Source: CBDCWT01 sp965223305 (lineage in GTDB: Bacteria; Planctomycetota; Planctomycetia; Pirellulales; Pirellulaceae). Taken from it: 64,000 nt of DNA. The stretch spans positions 310,001 through 374,000 of the forward strand of contig CBDCWT010000084.1 in NCBI GenBank assembly GCA_965223305.1. Reading direction: 5' to 3'. Of this stretch, positions 26,825 to 36,600 are shown one piece after another; the stretch's first letter is position 1, and every line of letters begins with the position of its first letter. A model generated the notes under the pieces. It had not been told where the DNA came from. It worked only from the letters and a program-made list of their open reading frames with translations, and ran no database searches. The position numbers and the translations under genes were made by a program.

Positions 26825-28893
26825 GCTTCCTAACGCCGCTATACGTCCTGGCCGTGGCGGCCGTATCGCTGCCGATCATGTTCCATCTTATTCGCCGCAC
26901 GCCGCGGGGCCGGCACGCCTTTAGTTCGCTGATGTTTCTCACAGCTTCGCCCCCCAGGCTGACGCGCCGCAGCCGGTTGGAGCATCTGCTGCTGTTGTTG
27001 TTGCGCGCGTTGGCGCTTGCTCTGCTGGCGTTTGCCTTCGCGAGACCTTTTTTTCGGGAAGCCGTCCACCTGACCCTGGACGATGCCCGCGCTCGGCGGC
27101 TGGCGATTGTCGTGGATGCCAGCGCCAGCATGCGCCGCAGCGGTGTCTGGCAGCAAGCTGGTTCCGAAATAGAACGCGTATTAAGTCAGCTGGAAACGGG
27201 TGACGAGGTCGCCTATTTCGTCTTCGACGACCGGGTCCAAACCGTGGTCGATTTTCAGCCCGCCTCTCGCGAACGGCAGATGGAGTTGGTCCGTCACGAA
27301 TTCTCCCAGACCGCTCCCACCTGGGGGGGTACCAACCTGGGCCTTGCTCTGGTGACCGCGGCCGATGCATTGACAGTGGCTAACGATCTACGGCAATCCG
27401 ACGCAGCGTTGCAGATCGTGTTGATCAGTGATCTGCAACGGGGGGCGCGGCTGGACGCGCTGCAGGCTTATGACTGGCCGCAAGAGGTCGCGGTCTCCGT
27501 CAAACGGATTGCTGCCGCGGCGCCTTCAAACGCAACGCTTCGGGTGTTGACCGACGGGGGCCAAGCTGATTCAGATGAGCTGCGCGTCAAAGTCACAAAC
27601 TCCATCGACTCGGCGGTTGATCAGTTCCGCGTGGGTTGGGAAGGCGGAGTCGATGGTGACCAGCGCCTGGCGATCTACGTGCCGCCCGGCCAGAACCGAG
27701 TCATCCGGCTCTCTCGAGAAGGGCGAGCTGCCAGTTCCGGCCGAATTGTGTTGAAGGGTGACGACGCTCCCTTTGACAACGTGTTCCACACTGTCCCGCT
27801 ACAGAAGGAGCAAGTACTGGTCGCTTATTTGGGGGACGATCAACCGGACGATCCTGATGGTCTTCGTTACTACCTGGAGCTCGCGCTGGCCGATACGTTT
27901 CTCCGGCAAGTTGAGGTTGTGGGTCCCGAGCAGGTCGAAAGGCTCAGCCTGCGAGAACGCTCGGCTCTGAGCGATTTGCCTCGACCGGAGTTGGTGGTGG
28001 CTGCGCAGCCGCTTTCGGAAGAGTTGCTGGAACAGCTGGAGGTTTACATCGATCGAGGAGGCTGCCTGCTCGTTGTGCTGAAAGAGCCGGCCGCCGCTGT
28101 ACAGTTGGCCAATTTCGTCGAGGAGGTCACGATCTCGGACGAAGCGGAGGGGGCTGTGGAAGAAGGAGGATACGTGATGTTGAGCGAAATTGATTTCTCG
28201 CATCCGCTGTTCTCAGCCTTCGCTCAGCCGCAATACAATGACTTTACCAAGATCCACTTTTGGAACCACGTCCGCATGCAGATGCCTGAACAGGACTCGA
28301 TTCGTGTCTTGGCCCGTTTTGATGATGGATCTCCGGCGCTGTGGGAGAAATGCGCGGGCGACGGTAAGTTGATCGTGATCACCAGTGGCTGGGACCCGCT
28401 CGACAGCCAACTGGCACTATCGACGAAATTCGTGCCTCTGTTGACAGGCATTCTCGAGCAAGCCAGCGGCGGTGCCGCCATGCTTCCCGGCTACACCGTC
28501 CACGACCGCGTAGCCCTGCCGGCAGATGCGTCGCAGGTGACCAGACCAGACGGTCAGCAAGTCCAGCTCCCCGCCGAACAGGCGCGGTTTTCGGCCACCG
28601 ATTTGCCCGGCGTCTATCAGGCGCGGTGGGATGGTGGGCAGCAGTCCTTCGCGGTGAACCTGGCGTCGGCGGAAAGTGAAACATCGCGGTTGGATGGGGA
28701 GCGTCTGGAGCAGTTGGGCGTGCAATTGGGAACGCACACCAGCCGCAGCGAAGAGCTGAAACGCCAGCGGCAGCTGCGAGATATTGAGTTAGAGGGGCGG
28801 CAAAAGGTGTGGCGGTGGTTGATCGTCGCGGCGATGGGCGTGCTGCTCGTAGAAACTTGTGTCGCGGGAAGGTTCTCGCGGGTCAAGAGGTGA
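26821..28893 (+). CDS. BatA-like membrane protein with VWA domain
   Basis: 690 residues, overlapping the DUF58 gene by 4 bp. The N-terminus is the Aerotolerance/BatA type (MSFLTPLYVLAVAAVSLPIMFHLIRR, then a second helix LLLLLLRALALALLAFAFARPFF). A VWA domain follows with MIDAS-like IVVDASASMRRSG (about 95-107). The long middle is a beta-rich and GATase-like region, and a last transmembrane helix (VWRWLIVAAMGVLLVETCV) ends the protein. With MoxR and DUF58 it forms the core of a Bat-like system, linked in other bacteria to envelope stress or maturation of exported proteins; the role here is inferred. Confidence 0.88.
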   Translation: MSFLTPLYVLAVAAVSLPIMFHLIRRTPRGRHAFSSLMFLTASPPRLTRRSRLEHLLLLLLRALALALLAFAFARPFFREAVHLTLDDARARRLAIVVDASASMRRSGVWQQAGSEIERVLSQLETGDEVAYFVFDDRVQTVVDFQPASRERQMELVRHEFSQTAPTWGGTNLGLALVTAADALTVANDLRQSDAALQIVLISDLQRGARLDALQAYDWPQEVAVSVKRIAAAAPSNATLRVLTDGGQADSDELRVKVTNSIDSAVDQFRVGWEGGVDGDQRLAIYVPPGQNRVIRLSREGRAASSGRIVLKGDDAPFDNVFHTVPLQKEQVLVAYLGDDQPDDPDGLRYYLELALADTFLRQVEVVGPEQVERLSLRERSALSDLPRPELVVAAQPLSEELLEQLEVYIDRGGCLLVVLKEPAAAVQLANFVEEVTISDEAEGAVEEGGYVMLSEIDFSHPLFSAFAQPQYNDFTKIHFWNHVRMQMPEQDSIRVLARFDDGSPALWEKCAGDGKLIVITSGWDPLDSQLALSTKFVPLLTGILEQASGGAAMLPGYTVHDRVALPADASQVTRPDGQQVQLPAEQARFSATDLPGVYQARWDGGQQSFAVNLASAESETSRLDGERLEQLGVQLGTHTSRSEELKRQRQLRDIELEGRQKVWRWLIVAAMGVLLVETCVAGRFSRVKR

Positions 28894-28922
28894 ATTTGTT
28901 TTGAAAGCGGCGAGGCGAACCG

Positions 28923-31900
28923 ATGATTGAACGGCGCTTGCTCAGGCAGATCGAGAAGGTCGCGGGTCGTTGGAGGCACCGTCGGCTGCTGACCGCTTGG
29001 ATTGTCACCTGGCTGGCGATCATCGTGATCGCCTGGTTGATTGTGGCCGCCAATCGCATGGTCGGCTGGTATCTGCCCGGCGTGACCTGGGCGCTTGCCG
29101 CGGCTGCGGCCGTGGGTGCTTTGGCGGCGATCGGGTTGGCTTGGCGGTCGGGTCGAGACCCGCGGCGTCTGGCTCGGCATATCGAATCGTGCTATCCGGA
29201 GCTAAACACCGCACTGTTGGCGGCCATCGATCAGCAACCGGAGCTACCCGGAGAACGCTACGGATATTTGCAGGCAACGGTGATCGAGCAGGCGTTGAGG
29301 CACGCGTACCGGGTGTCGTGGCTCAAGACCGTTCCGCCGTGGAAGCTGCTAACCGGACACCTGTTAAACCTCGTGATGTTGGTCGGCATGATCGCCTGCC
29401 TGGTCGCCCTACCAAGCTGGCTCGTTCCGGCTCCGCCCACCACGGTGACTTCTGCGGCTGCAGCAACGCTGACTTTGCACGGTGACTTTGACGTTAAGGT
29501 CGAACCCGGCAGCACCGAAGTCGAGCGAGGCACAGGGCTGCTCGTGATGGCACGTTTCAGCCGCACGATGCCTCCTGAGGCCACGCTCGTGGTAACACGT
29601 GACGACGGAGTGCGCGAACAGTTCGCGATGTCCAAGAGTCTCGAAGATCCGGTGTTTGGGGCCCGCATTCCCGAGATCACAGCTGAGCTATCGTATCGTG
29701 TTGAGTTCGCCGGCCGGCAAACGGAGCGCTTCGACGTAAACGTCTTTGAGTATCCGCGATTGGAGCGCGCTGACGCTCGCCTCCGATTTCCGGACTACAC
29801 GTCGCTTAAAGACCGTGTAGTTGAAGATGTCCGCAGGCTGTCGGCAGTCGAGAAAACGCACGTCAAGTTGACATTTCGGCTGAACAAGTCTGTCGCTGAA
29901 GCGGTTCTTGTCGACGGCGACGGCCAGCGCACAGAGTTGCAGAAGGTGGAGGAAGACCCGCGGACCCATACAGCCGAGTTCGTGTTGCAGCAGTCGCTAC
30001 GGCTGCGATTGAAGCTCGTCGATCCAGAGGGGCGCTCCAACAAGCAGCCTCCCGAGTTCGTCATCAAAGTGCTTCCTAACAAGCCGCCCGACTTGAAGCT
30101 GGTTCAGCCATCGCGCGACCTCGAAGTTTCTCCGTTGGAAGAGGTTGAAATGAAGGCCAGCGTTTGGGATGACTTCGGCGTAGCTCGAGTGGGATTGAAC
30201 TACATGTTGGACGACACGAACGAAGAGGTCGTGTTGGCGCAAGCTGCTGGGGGCAAAGAGCGAACATCCGCCGAGTATACGTTGGCGCTGGAAAACTTGG
30301 AGGCTGAACCAGATCAACTGGTCTCCTACTATTTTTGGGCGGAGGACAGCGGCCCCGACGGTGCGCCGCGGCGGGTCGCCAGCGACATCTATTTTGCAGA
30401 AGTCCGGCATTTCGAGGAGATCTTTCGAGAAGGTCAGGCACCGCCGGGCGGAGACCAGCAACAGCAGCAAGGTGGAGGAGGTGGAGGAGGCCCGTCTCAG
30501 CAGTTGGCCGAGCTGCAGAAGCAGATCATCAGCGGTACTTGGAAGGTCATCCGGCGTGATCGGGCGGATCCAGGCTCGAAGCAGTTTCATGAAGATGTCG
30601 GAGTTCTTGTCGATTCCCAAGGATCGGCGTTGGAGCAGGCCGAGGAACTGACTGAGGCCGCGCGTGGCTCGGCACAGTCGATGCAGCATGTGCTGGATCT
30701 TCGCCGTCACATGCTCGACGCTATCCAGGGTCTCGCGGAAGCTGCCGAGAACGAGGAGATCGAGCCTCTGACGAAGGCACTTGCTGCAGAGCAAGCCGCC
30801 TATCAGTCATTGTTGCGCCTCCGCGACATCGAGCAGCAGGTCGTCCGTGGCAATCGCCGTGGCGGTGGAGGTGGGGGCGGCAGAAATCGGTCGCAGCGGC
30901 AGCTTGATCAGCTGCAACTTCGTGACAATGACAGCCGTTACGAAACTGAAAGCCAGGCACGGTCGCAGCAGGAACAGCAAGACACTGAAACCAGGCAAGT
31001 ACTCAATCGGCTCCGCGAACTAGCTCGTCGCCAGAGCGATCTCAACGATCGACTGCAGGAATTGCAGTCTGCGTTGGAGGCAGCTCAGGAAGAGGAAGAG
31101 CGAGAGGAGATCCTGCGTCAATTGCAGAGGTTGCGGGAGGAGCAACAGCGAATCCTGCGCGACGTTGACGAAGTACGCGACCGGATGGAGCAGCCGGACA
31201 ACCAGGAACGCATGGCTGGTCAACAACAGCAGCTCGATCAGACTCGGGAAAACGTGCGGCAGGCCTCCGAGGCGCTTGAGGAGGGGCGGCTCGGTCAGGC
31301 AGTCGCGGCCGGCACCCGCGCCGAGCGGGAGTTTCAGGAGTTGCGGGACGAGTTTCGCCGGCAATCGTCGCGGCGATTTCAAGATGAAATGCGCGAAATG
31401 CGGCAGCGTGCCCAGCAGCTGGACACGGAGCAGCAGGAAATCTCCGAGCAGATTCGTGCACTTAATGTACCCAGCGACGAGTCGAGGTCGCTACGAGACA
31501 CCGGCGGGCGCGACGAGTTGATCGAGCAGCTGGCGGATCAACAGAGCGGGGTCGAACAGCTGCTCGACGAAATGCGCGAGATGGTGCAGGAGGCGGAGGC
31601 GTCCGAGCCGTTGCTGGCCGGTGAACTATACGACACGGCGCGAAACGCCATGCACGACCGGTTGCCCGATGTCTTAGAAGCGACGCGGCGCTCAGCCCAA
31701 CGTGGTTTTCTCGATGATGCGCAACAGCTGGAACAGCGCGCACGCGGGGGAGTGCGGCAGCTGCGGGATGGTGTTGCGCGCGCCGCCGAACACGTGCTGG
31801 GAGACGAAACCGAGGCGCTGCGCAAGGCGCGCGAGGAGCTACAGAGTTTGAGGCGGGATCTGGAGCAGGAGATGGACCGGCTCGCCGGCCCGCAGGAGTC

Positions 31901-32627
31901 ACCCTCGGGTAACCGCCCGGGTGACCAACCGGACGAGAACGAGTCACCGCCGCCGGCAAGTCGCCAAGACGACCAGCAGGCACCAGGGCAGCAGGCGTCA
32001 TCAGATCGAGAGTCGGAGCGCGAGGGTGCTCCTGGCGGTGCTCGTCCGGCAGACAGGTCAGAGCGCGGCAGCGAGACGGGCAGTTCGCTCCGGCAGCCAT
32101 CGCCAGGCCAGTCTCAAGGCGAACCGTCCGACGGTGCGCGTTCGGCCGAGTCGCAACAGCCAACCGGTCGCGCGCGGAGGGCCGGAGAACTGCGCACGCT
32201 GTCGGGCCGCAACGACCCGCGCGGTCTGGGCGGCGGTGGCGGTGGGCGGGCAGACGATCGCCTGCGGCAAGCCGCCCCGCTGACCGGAGACAACTTTCGA
32301 GAGTGGTCAGATCGCCTGCGCAACGTTGAAGAGATGATCTCCGATCCGGACCTACGCGCTGAAGCAGCGCGGATTCGGGATCGGGCTCGGGGTGTGCGGC
32401 AAGATGTTAAGCGGCATTCCGAGCCACCCAACTGGGATCTCGTCAAACTGCGGATCGTCACGCCGCTGGCCGAGCTCCAACAGCGGGTGGTCGAGGAGTT
32501 GTTACGAAGAAGTCAACCGGATGCGATGGTCCCCATCGACCGCGACCCGGTACCGCCCAGATTCAGCCAGCAAGTGGAAAAGTACTACGAGCAGTTGGGT
32601 AGTGGGCAATTGGGAAGTGAACGATGA
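28923..32627 (+). CDS. Large membrane-anchored coiled-coil protein, DUF4175-like
   Basis: 1234 residues. Two transmembrane helices lie near the N-terminus (about 22-45 and 51-77) and a third at about 150-172. A beta-rich domain follows (about 180-500). A Gln/Gly linker near 512-525 leads to a very long Gln/Arg/Glu-rich coiled coil (about 560-990), a low-complexity Ser/Gln/Gly segment (1000-1110), and a conserved-looking C-terminus (LRNVEEMISDPDLRAEAARI ... PVPPRFSQQVEKYYEQLG). The arrangement resembles DUF4175-type proteins that accompany Bat operons. It could be an envelope scaffold; this is inference. Spacing to the neighbours is 29 and 52 bp. Confidence 0.78.
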   Translation: MIERRLLRQIEKVAGRWRHRRLLTAWIVTWLAIIVIAWLIVAANRMVGWYLPGVTWALAAAAAVGALAAIGLAWRSGRDPRRLARHIESCYPELNTALLAAIDQQPELPGERYGYLQATVIEQALRHAYRVSWLKTVPPWKLLTGHLLNLVMLVGMIACLVALPSWLVPAPPTTVTSAAAATLTLHGDFDVKVEPGSTEVERGTGLLVMARFSRTMPPEATLVVTRDDGVREQFAMSKSLEDPVFGARIPEITAELSYRVEFAGRQTERFDVNVFEYPRLERADARLRFPDYTSLKDRVVEDVRRLSAVEKTHVKLTFRLNKSVAEAVLVDGDGQRTELQKVEEDPRTHTAEFVLQQSLRLRLKLVDPEGRSNKQPPEFVIKVLPNKPPDLKLVQPSRDLEVSPLEEVEMKASVWDDFGVARVGLNYMLDDTNEEVVLAQAAGGKERTSAEYTLALENLEAEPDQLVSYYFWAEDSGPDGAPRRVASDIYFAEVRHFEEIFREGQAPPGGDQQQQQGGGGGGGPSQQLAELQKQIISGTWKVIRRDRADPGSKQFHEDVGVLVDSQGSALEQAEELTEAARGSAQSMQHVLDLRRHMLDAIQGLAEAAENEEIEPLTKALAAEQAAYQSLLRLRDIEQQVVRGNRRGGGGGGGRNRSQRQLDQLQLRDNDSRYETESQARSQQEQQDTETRQVLNRLRELARRQSDLNDRLQELQSALEAAQEEEEREEILRQLQRLREEQQRILRDVDEVRDRMEQPDNQERMAGQQQQLDQTRENVRQASEALEEGRLGQAVAAGTRAEREFQELRDEFRRQSSRRFQDEMREMRQRAQQLDTEQQEISEQIRALNVPSDESRSLRDTGGRDELIEQLADQQSGVEQLLDEMREMVQEAEASEPLLAGELYDTARNAMHDRLPDVLEATRRSAQRGFLDDAQQLEQRARGGVRQLRDGVARAAEHVLGDETEALRKAREELQSLRRDLEQEMDRLAGPQESPSGNRPGDQPDENESPPPASRQDDQQAPGQQASSDRESEREGAPGGARPADRSERGSETGSSLRQPSPGQSQGEPSDGARSAESQQPTGRARRAGELRTLSGRNDPRGLGGGGGGRADDRLRQAAPLTGDNFREWSDRLRNVEEMISDPDLRAEAARIRDRARGVRQDVKRHSEPPNWDLVKLRIVTPLAELQQRVVEELLRRSQPDAMVPIDRDPVPPRFSQQVEKYYEQLGSGQLGSER

Positions 32628-32679
32628 GCCCGAACAGGTCGGGTTCTTCTGAGCTAAATCGAAACAGGGCGATGAACGT

Positions 32680-35052
32680 ATGATGGACATCGTGCTTGCC
32701 GACGTCACGCTCGGCGCACCGCAGTGGGTGATTCCTGCGGCGATCGGGGTGTTGTGCCTGCTGGCCGTGTTGGTGTGGTCTTATGCGCGAGCGGCGGGGA
32801 GCTTTCCTCTGCGGCTGGCTGCCGGTTTATTGAAAGCAGTAGCGATTGTCTGTCTAGCCCTATGCTTGATCGAGCCACTGTTCAGCAGTGTACGGCCACG
32901 GCCGGGCGCCAACCTGTTTGTCGTGGCTGCCGACGGCAGCCGCAGCATGCATCTGACGGACCAGGCGTCGCGGGTGACGCGGGGCGAGCAGCTACAGGCG
33001 GCGCTGGCGGAGACATCTTCATGGCAGGCCAGGCTGAGCCAAGACTTTGATGTGCGGCGCTACGTCTTCGGCGATCGTGTACAGCCTGTGGCAGATTTTT
33101 CTCAGCTCAATTTTGACGGTAACCGTTCGTCGCTCGGCGCGGCCCTGACGACGATCTTTGGTCGCTATCGCGGGCGCCCGCTGGCGGGACTCTTGCTACT
33201 TACCGACGGCAACGCTACCGATTTAATGCAGGACTTACCTGCAGACGAAGAGATACCGCCGATCTATCCAGTTGTGTTGGGCGAATCCACGTCGCCCAGG
33301 GACATACGTGTGACAAGAGTCTCGGTGAGTCAGACCAATTTCGAAACGTCTCCTGTTACGATCTATGTCGAAGGCGAATGTGTAGGTTATCCCAATGCAA
33401 CGATCGTCTTTCAGTTGCTGACTCAAGGTGGACTAGAGCTGCAGCGGCATTCCCTCCGCAACGAACGTGACGGCCAACCGTTGGCTCACCGTTTTCTGAT
33501 GCGCCCAGAGGAGCAGGGAATCAACTTTTACCGCGTGCGGATGTTCTGTCGTCAAGACGAAGCGCAGTTGGAACATCCTGAACGGGCTTCCGAGGCGACG
33601 CTGGAAAACAACAGCCGGCTAGTGTTGGTGGATCAGGCGGGCGGGCCCTACCGGGTGCTCTATGTAGGCGGCCGGCCGAATTGGGAGTTCAAGTTTCTGC
33701 GGCGGGCAATCCAGGAAGATGATCAAGTGCACCTTGTCGGTTTGGTGCGGATTGCTAAGAAGGAGCCCAAGTTCACCTTTCGGGGACATTTGGGCGAGAA
33801 GACGAATCCGCTCTTCAGGGGGTTTGGCAACGAGGAGGACGAGGACGCCGAGCAATACGATCAACCGGTCCTATTGCGATTGGGCGTTGGCGAAGATGGC
33901 GAGGAACTGCGGGATGGTTTTCCCAAGTCGGCCGAAGAGCTCTTTCGCTACGACGCCTTGATCCTCGACGAACTGGATGCCTCGTTTTTTAGCCAGGATC
34001 AGCTGTCGTTGATCCAGCAATTTGTGAGCGAGCGCGGTGGCGGCTTCCTGATGTTGGGCGGCCGCGAGTCTTTTGCCAGCGGAAAATACGATCGCACTCC
34101 CATTGGGGATTTGTTGCCGGTTTATCTCGACCCGCCCACTAACCGACCTGCGGCCGATGCCGGCTACAAGTTGCAACTGACACGCGAAGGATGGCTGCAG
34201 CCGTGGACGCGGTTGCGAACGAATGAGCAGGACGAAGAAGCACGGCTGGCCGGAATGCCGTCGTTCCGGACGCTGAACCCGATCCAGTCGATCAAGCCCG
34301 GCGCCAGCGTGTTGGCTCATGTCGAGTCGGCAGACAACCGGCAGCTTCCCGCCTTAGTCGTACAGCGATTCGGAAAAGGAAGGTCGGCAGCGCTGTTAGT
34401 TGGTGACCTGTGGCGTTGGAACATGCGCCGCGCGAATCCGGCGGAGAGTGACTTAGAAAAGGCTTGGCGGCAAACGGTCCGCTGGCTTGTGGCCGATGTT
34501 CCTGCACGAGTCGACGCAGAGGTGCGGTTGAAACTGGCGGACCCTGCCGGAGCGATCGAGATCGTGGCCCACGTTCGTGATGAACAGTTCCAACCGCTGG
34601 ACAACGCAACCGTGACGGTCCAAGTCGAGACACCTACGGGTAACTCTATCGAGCTGACGACGTCCGGCAGCGACATCGTCCCCGGCGGTTACGAAGCCAG
34701 TTTTTCGCCGCGGAAACCCGGCGCCTACCGGGCGCAGATCATTGCCACCGCGGCTGACGGCAGCGAAGTCGGCCGTCGTCAGACAGGCTGGGTCACCCAA
34801 CCGGCGACGTTGGAGTTTCAAGAGCTGCAGCCCAACCGCGAACTCCTCGCCCAGCTGGCCGAGAGGACCGGCGGCGAGGTTATCGATTTGGATCGGCTGG
34901 ACGACTTTGTCAGCAGCCTACCCAACCGAAAGATCCCCATCACCGAACCGTGGGTCTATCCGTTGTGGCATCAATGGGGCGTCCTCGCGCTAGCCATCTC
35001 CTGCTTAGCCGGGGAGTGGGGCCTGCGGCGCTGGAAAGGCCTTGGGGCTTAG
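32680..35052 (+). CDS. Membrane protein with VWA-like and glutamine amidotransferase-like domains
   Basis: 790 residues. Two N-terminal helices (about 16-35 and 42-68) anchor a VWA-like domain (VVAADGSRSMHLTD keeps DxSxS; later LLLTDGNATDLMQ). The middle contains LILDELDASFFSQDQLSLIQQFVSERGGGFLMLGGRESFASGKYDRTPIGDLLPV, typical of the class-I glutamine amidotransferase-like domain found in such proteins; no nucleophilic Cys is obvious. A last helix (WGVLALAISCLAGEWGLRRW) ends it. The stop codon TAG is the first three bases of a MITE-like fragment (35050), so the natural C-terminus may have been altered. Confidence 0.86.
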   Translation: MMDIVLADVTLGAPQWVIPAAIGVLCLLAVLVWSYARAAGSFPLRLAAGLLKAVAIVCLALCLIEPLFSSVRPRPGANLFVVAADGSRSMHLTDQASRVTRGEQLQAALAETSSWQARLSQDFDVRRYVFGDRVQPVADFSQLNFDGNRSSLGAALTTIFGRYRGRPLAGLLLLTDGNATDLMQDLPADEEIPPIYPVVLGESTSPRDIRVTRVSVSQTNFETSPVTIYVEGECVGYPNATIVFQLLTQGGLELQRHSLRNERDGQPLAHRFLMRPEEQGINFYRVRMFCRQDEAQLEHPERASEATLENNSRLVLVDQAGGPYRVLYVGGRPNWEFKFLRRAIQEDDQVHLVGLVRIAKKEPKFTFRGHLGEKTNPLFRGFGNEEDEDAEQYDQPVLLRLGVGEDGEELRDGFPKSAEELFRYDALILDELDASFFSQDQLSLIQQFVSERGGGFLMLGGRESFASGKYDRTPIGDLLPVYLDPPTNRPAADAGYKLQLTREGWLQPWTRLRTNEQDEEARLAGMPSFRTLNPIQSIKPGASVLAHVESADNRQLPALVVQRFGKGRSAALLVGDLWRWNMRRANPAESDLEKAWRQTVRWLVADVPARVDAEVRLKLADPAGAIEIVAHVRDEQFQPLDNATVTVQVETPTGNSIELTTSGSDIVPGGYEASFSPRKPGAYRAQIIATAADGSEVGRRQTGWVTQPATLEFQELQPNRELLAQLAERTGGEVIDLDRLDDFVSSLPNRKIPITEPWVYPLWHQWGVLALAISCLAGEWGLRRWKGLGA

Positions 35053-35099
35053 CCCGGATTATTCACGAGCGATTCTGCTGCGAAGCGATAAGTGTTTCG
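35050..35099. mobile_element. Fragment of the MITE-like element (left end only)
   Basis: TAGCCCGGATTATTCACGAG matches the terminal repeat of the elements at 15616 and 17339, followed by a diverged stretch (GATTCTGCTGCGAAGCGATAAGT). The inner part and right terminus are missing. It supplies the stop codon of the upstream gene. Confidence 0.65.
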
Positions 35100-35128
35100 T
35101 GGCCGCCAACAAACCAGTATATCGACCA

Positions 35129-36109
35129 ATGTCCGTGATTCGTCCTCTACTCTGCCTGCTGCCGCTCTTGGTGCTGAGTTCGTCTGCTCACGCCGAGCAG
35201 ATGCTGATTGTCCTGGTGGGCGCCGCCGGAGATGAAGAGTACGAGGAGCGGTTCTTGGAGTGGATGGAGCGTTGGCGGCACGTTGCGGACCAAGCGGGTG
35301 TTGGTTTTCAGGCGATCGGCCTGGGTTCTGAAAGCACAGCGCCGGATCGCCAGCGGTTGCTCGAGGTACTCCAGCAACAGCGCAGTGACGGCGACGATCC
35401 CCTCTGGTTAGTGCTGATTGGCCACGGGACCTTTGACGGGCGGACCGCCAAGTTCAATTTGCGTGGTCCCGATCTCTCGGCAGCCGAGTTAGCCCTGTGG
35501 CTCAAAGAGTTCAGTCGCCCGTTGGTGGTCGTGAACTGCGCTTCAGCCAGCGCGCCTTTTGTCAATCAGCTCTCGGCCGAAAACCGGGTCATCGTTGCCG
35601 CCACGAAGAGCGGATACGAGTACAACTATGCTCGTTTTGGCCGCTATCTCTCGGAGGCCATCGCTGACACCCAAGCAGATCTCGACAAGGACGAGCAAAC
35701 ATCCCTGTTGGAAGCTTTCTTGCTGGCCGCAGCTCGGGTCGCGGAATTCTACGAGGCGGAGGGACGGCTGGCGACCGAAAACGCGATCGTCGATGACAAC
35801 GGCGACGGGCTGGGAACGCCGGCAAGTTGGTTTCGTGGAGTTCGCACGACCCGCTCGCCTCGGGACAACAAAGCTGCGCCGGACGGCCTGCGGGCCAATC
35901 AGTTTTTCCTGCTCCGCAGCGAAGTGGAACAGCGGCTTTCGCCGGACGAGCGACAGCACCGCGACGAGCTCGAACGGGAGCTCGAGGAGTTGCGAGCGCG
36001 CAAAGCCTCCTTGCCGTCTGAGCGGTACTACGACCAACTCCAAGAAATACTCCTGGAATTAGCGGCCATCTACGTCGAGCAGCCCGAGCGAGAGGAGGCT
36101 GCGCCCTGA
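35129..36109 (+). CDS. Secreted clan CD (caspase/C13-like) peptidase candidate
   Basis: ATG at 35129 gives a signal peptide (MSVIRPLLCLLPLLVLSSSAHA) and a 326-residue product. The core LWLVLIGHGTFDG places a His at 99 (His-Gly), and LVVVNCASASAPF places a Cys at 137 (Asn-Cys-Ala); hydrophobic strand-HG and strand-x-C are the catalytic dyad pattern of clan CD peptidases such as caspases, legumain (C13) and gingipain. The N-terminal strand MLIVLVGAAGDEEYEERF is also usual for the fold. The C-terminus has a charged helix (DELERELEELRARKASLPS). It closes the MoxR/VWA operon. Activity and the need for a zymogen step are unknown. Confidence 0.72.
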   Translation: MSVIRPLLCLLPLLVLSSSAHAEQMLIVLVGAAGDEEYEERFLEWMERWRHVADQAGVGFQAIGLGSESTAPDRQRLLEVLQQQRSDGDDPLWLVLIGHGTFDGRTAKFNLRGPDLSAAELALWLKEFSRPLVVVNCASASAPFVNQLSAENRVIVAATKSGYEYNYARFGRYLSEAIADTQADLDKDEQTSLLEAFLLAAARVAEFYEAEGRLATENAIVDDNGDGLGTPASWFRGVRTTRSPRDNKAAPDGLRANQFFLLRSEVEQRLSPDERQHRDELERELEELRARKASLPSERYYDQLQEILLELAAIYVEQPEREEAAP

Positions 36110-36600
36110 GCGCCCCTAGCTGCCTGTTGAAAACGCCGTCCTGGCGTTTTTCAACCTCACCAGCGCAGAGGTCGTGCAGCATTTAAATTAGTGCGTGATT
36201 TCGTGTTTCTTCACTCTCCCCTCGGGGAGAGTCGGCCCGAAGGGCCGGAGAGGGGGGGAGCCCTCCCCGACGCTACGCGTCGGTCTTGCTGAAAAACCGT
36301 GGGCTAACGCCCAGCGGCTGATTTGGAGCGTAGCCGAACTCGCCAGAGTTTGGCGGACTTCATGAAGCGTAAAAGCCGCACCACCTCCTCACAACGGAGT
36401 TCTTCGCGGCTCGCAAATCAACGACTTACGTCGCTGATTTGGCATCACATCCCTGTGATGCGGCAGCCCGTTAAGAAAATCAACAGGCAGCTAGTTCGCC
36501 TTGACGTTCGAACGCCGTCGATGTTAGACTCCGCGAAGTGAGTGAAGGAGCTGCGCGGTGTGTTGTGGTGTCAGCGAACCCACTTTAAAGATATTCAAGG
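36110..36600. other. Intergenic region with composite repeats
   Basis: About 490 bp. After the terminator hairpin come the CTCTCCCCTCGGGGAGAG and GGCCCGAAGGGCC stems (36213-36255), a GTGGGCTAACGCCCAGCGGCTGA unit (36299-36321), and one copy of GTAGCCGAACTCGCCAGAGT (36333-36352), the motif that is tandemly repeated at 60.4 kb. No gene is supported. Confidence 0.6.
36126..36155. terminator. Bidirectional terminator-like hairpin
   Basis: GTTGAAAACGCC (36126-36137) faces GGCGTTTTTCAAC (36143-36155) with loop GTCCT, a stem of 12 pairs with one extra base. The T-run lies inside the stem. It sits 17 bp after the end of the long operon, a fitting place for termination. Confidence 0.65.
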
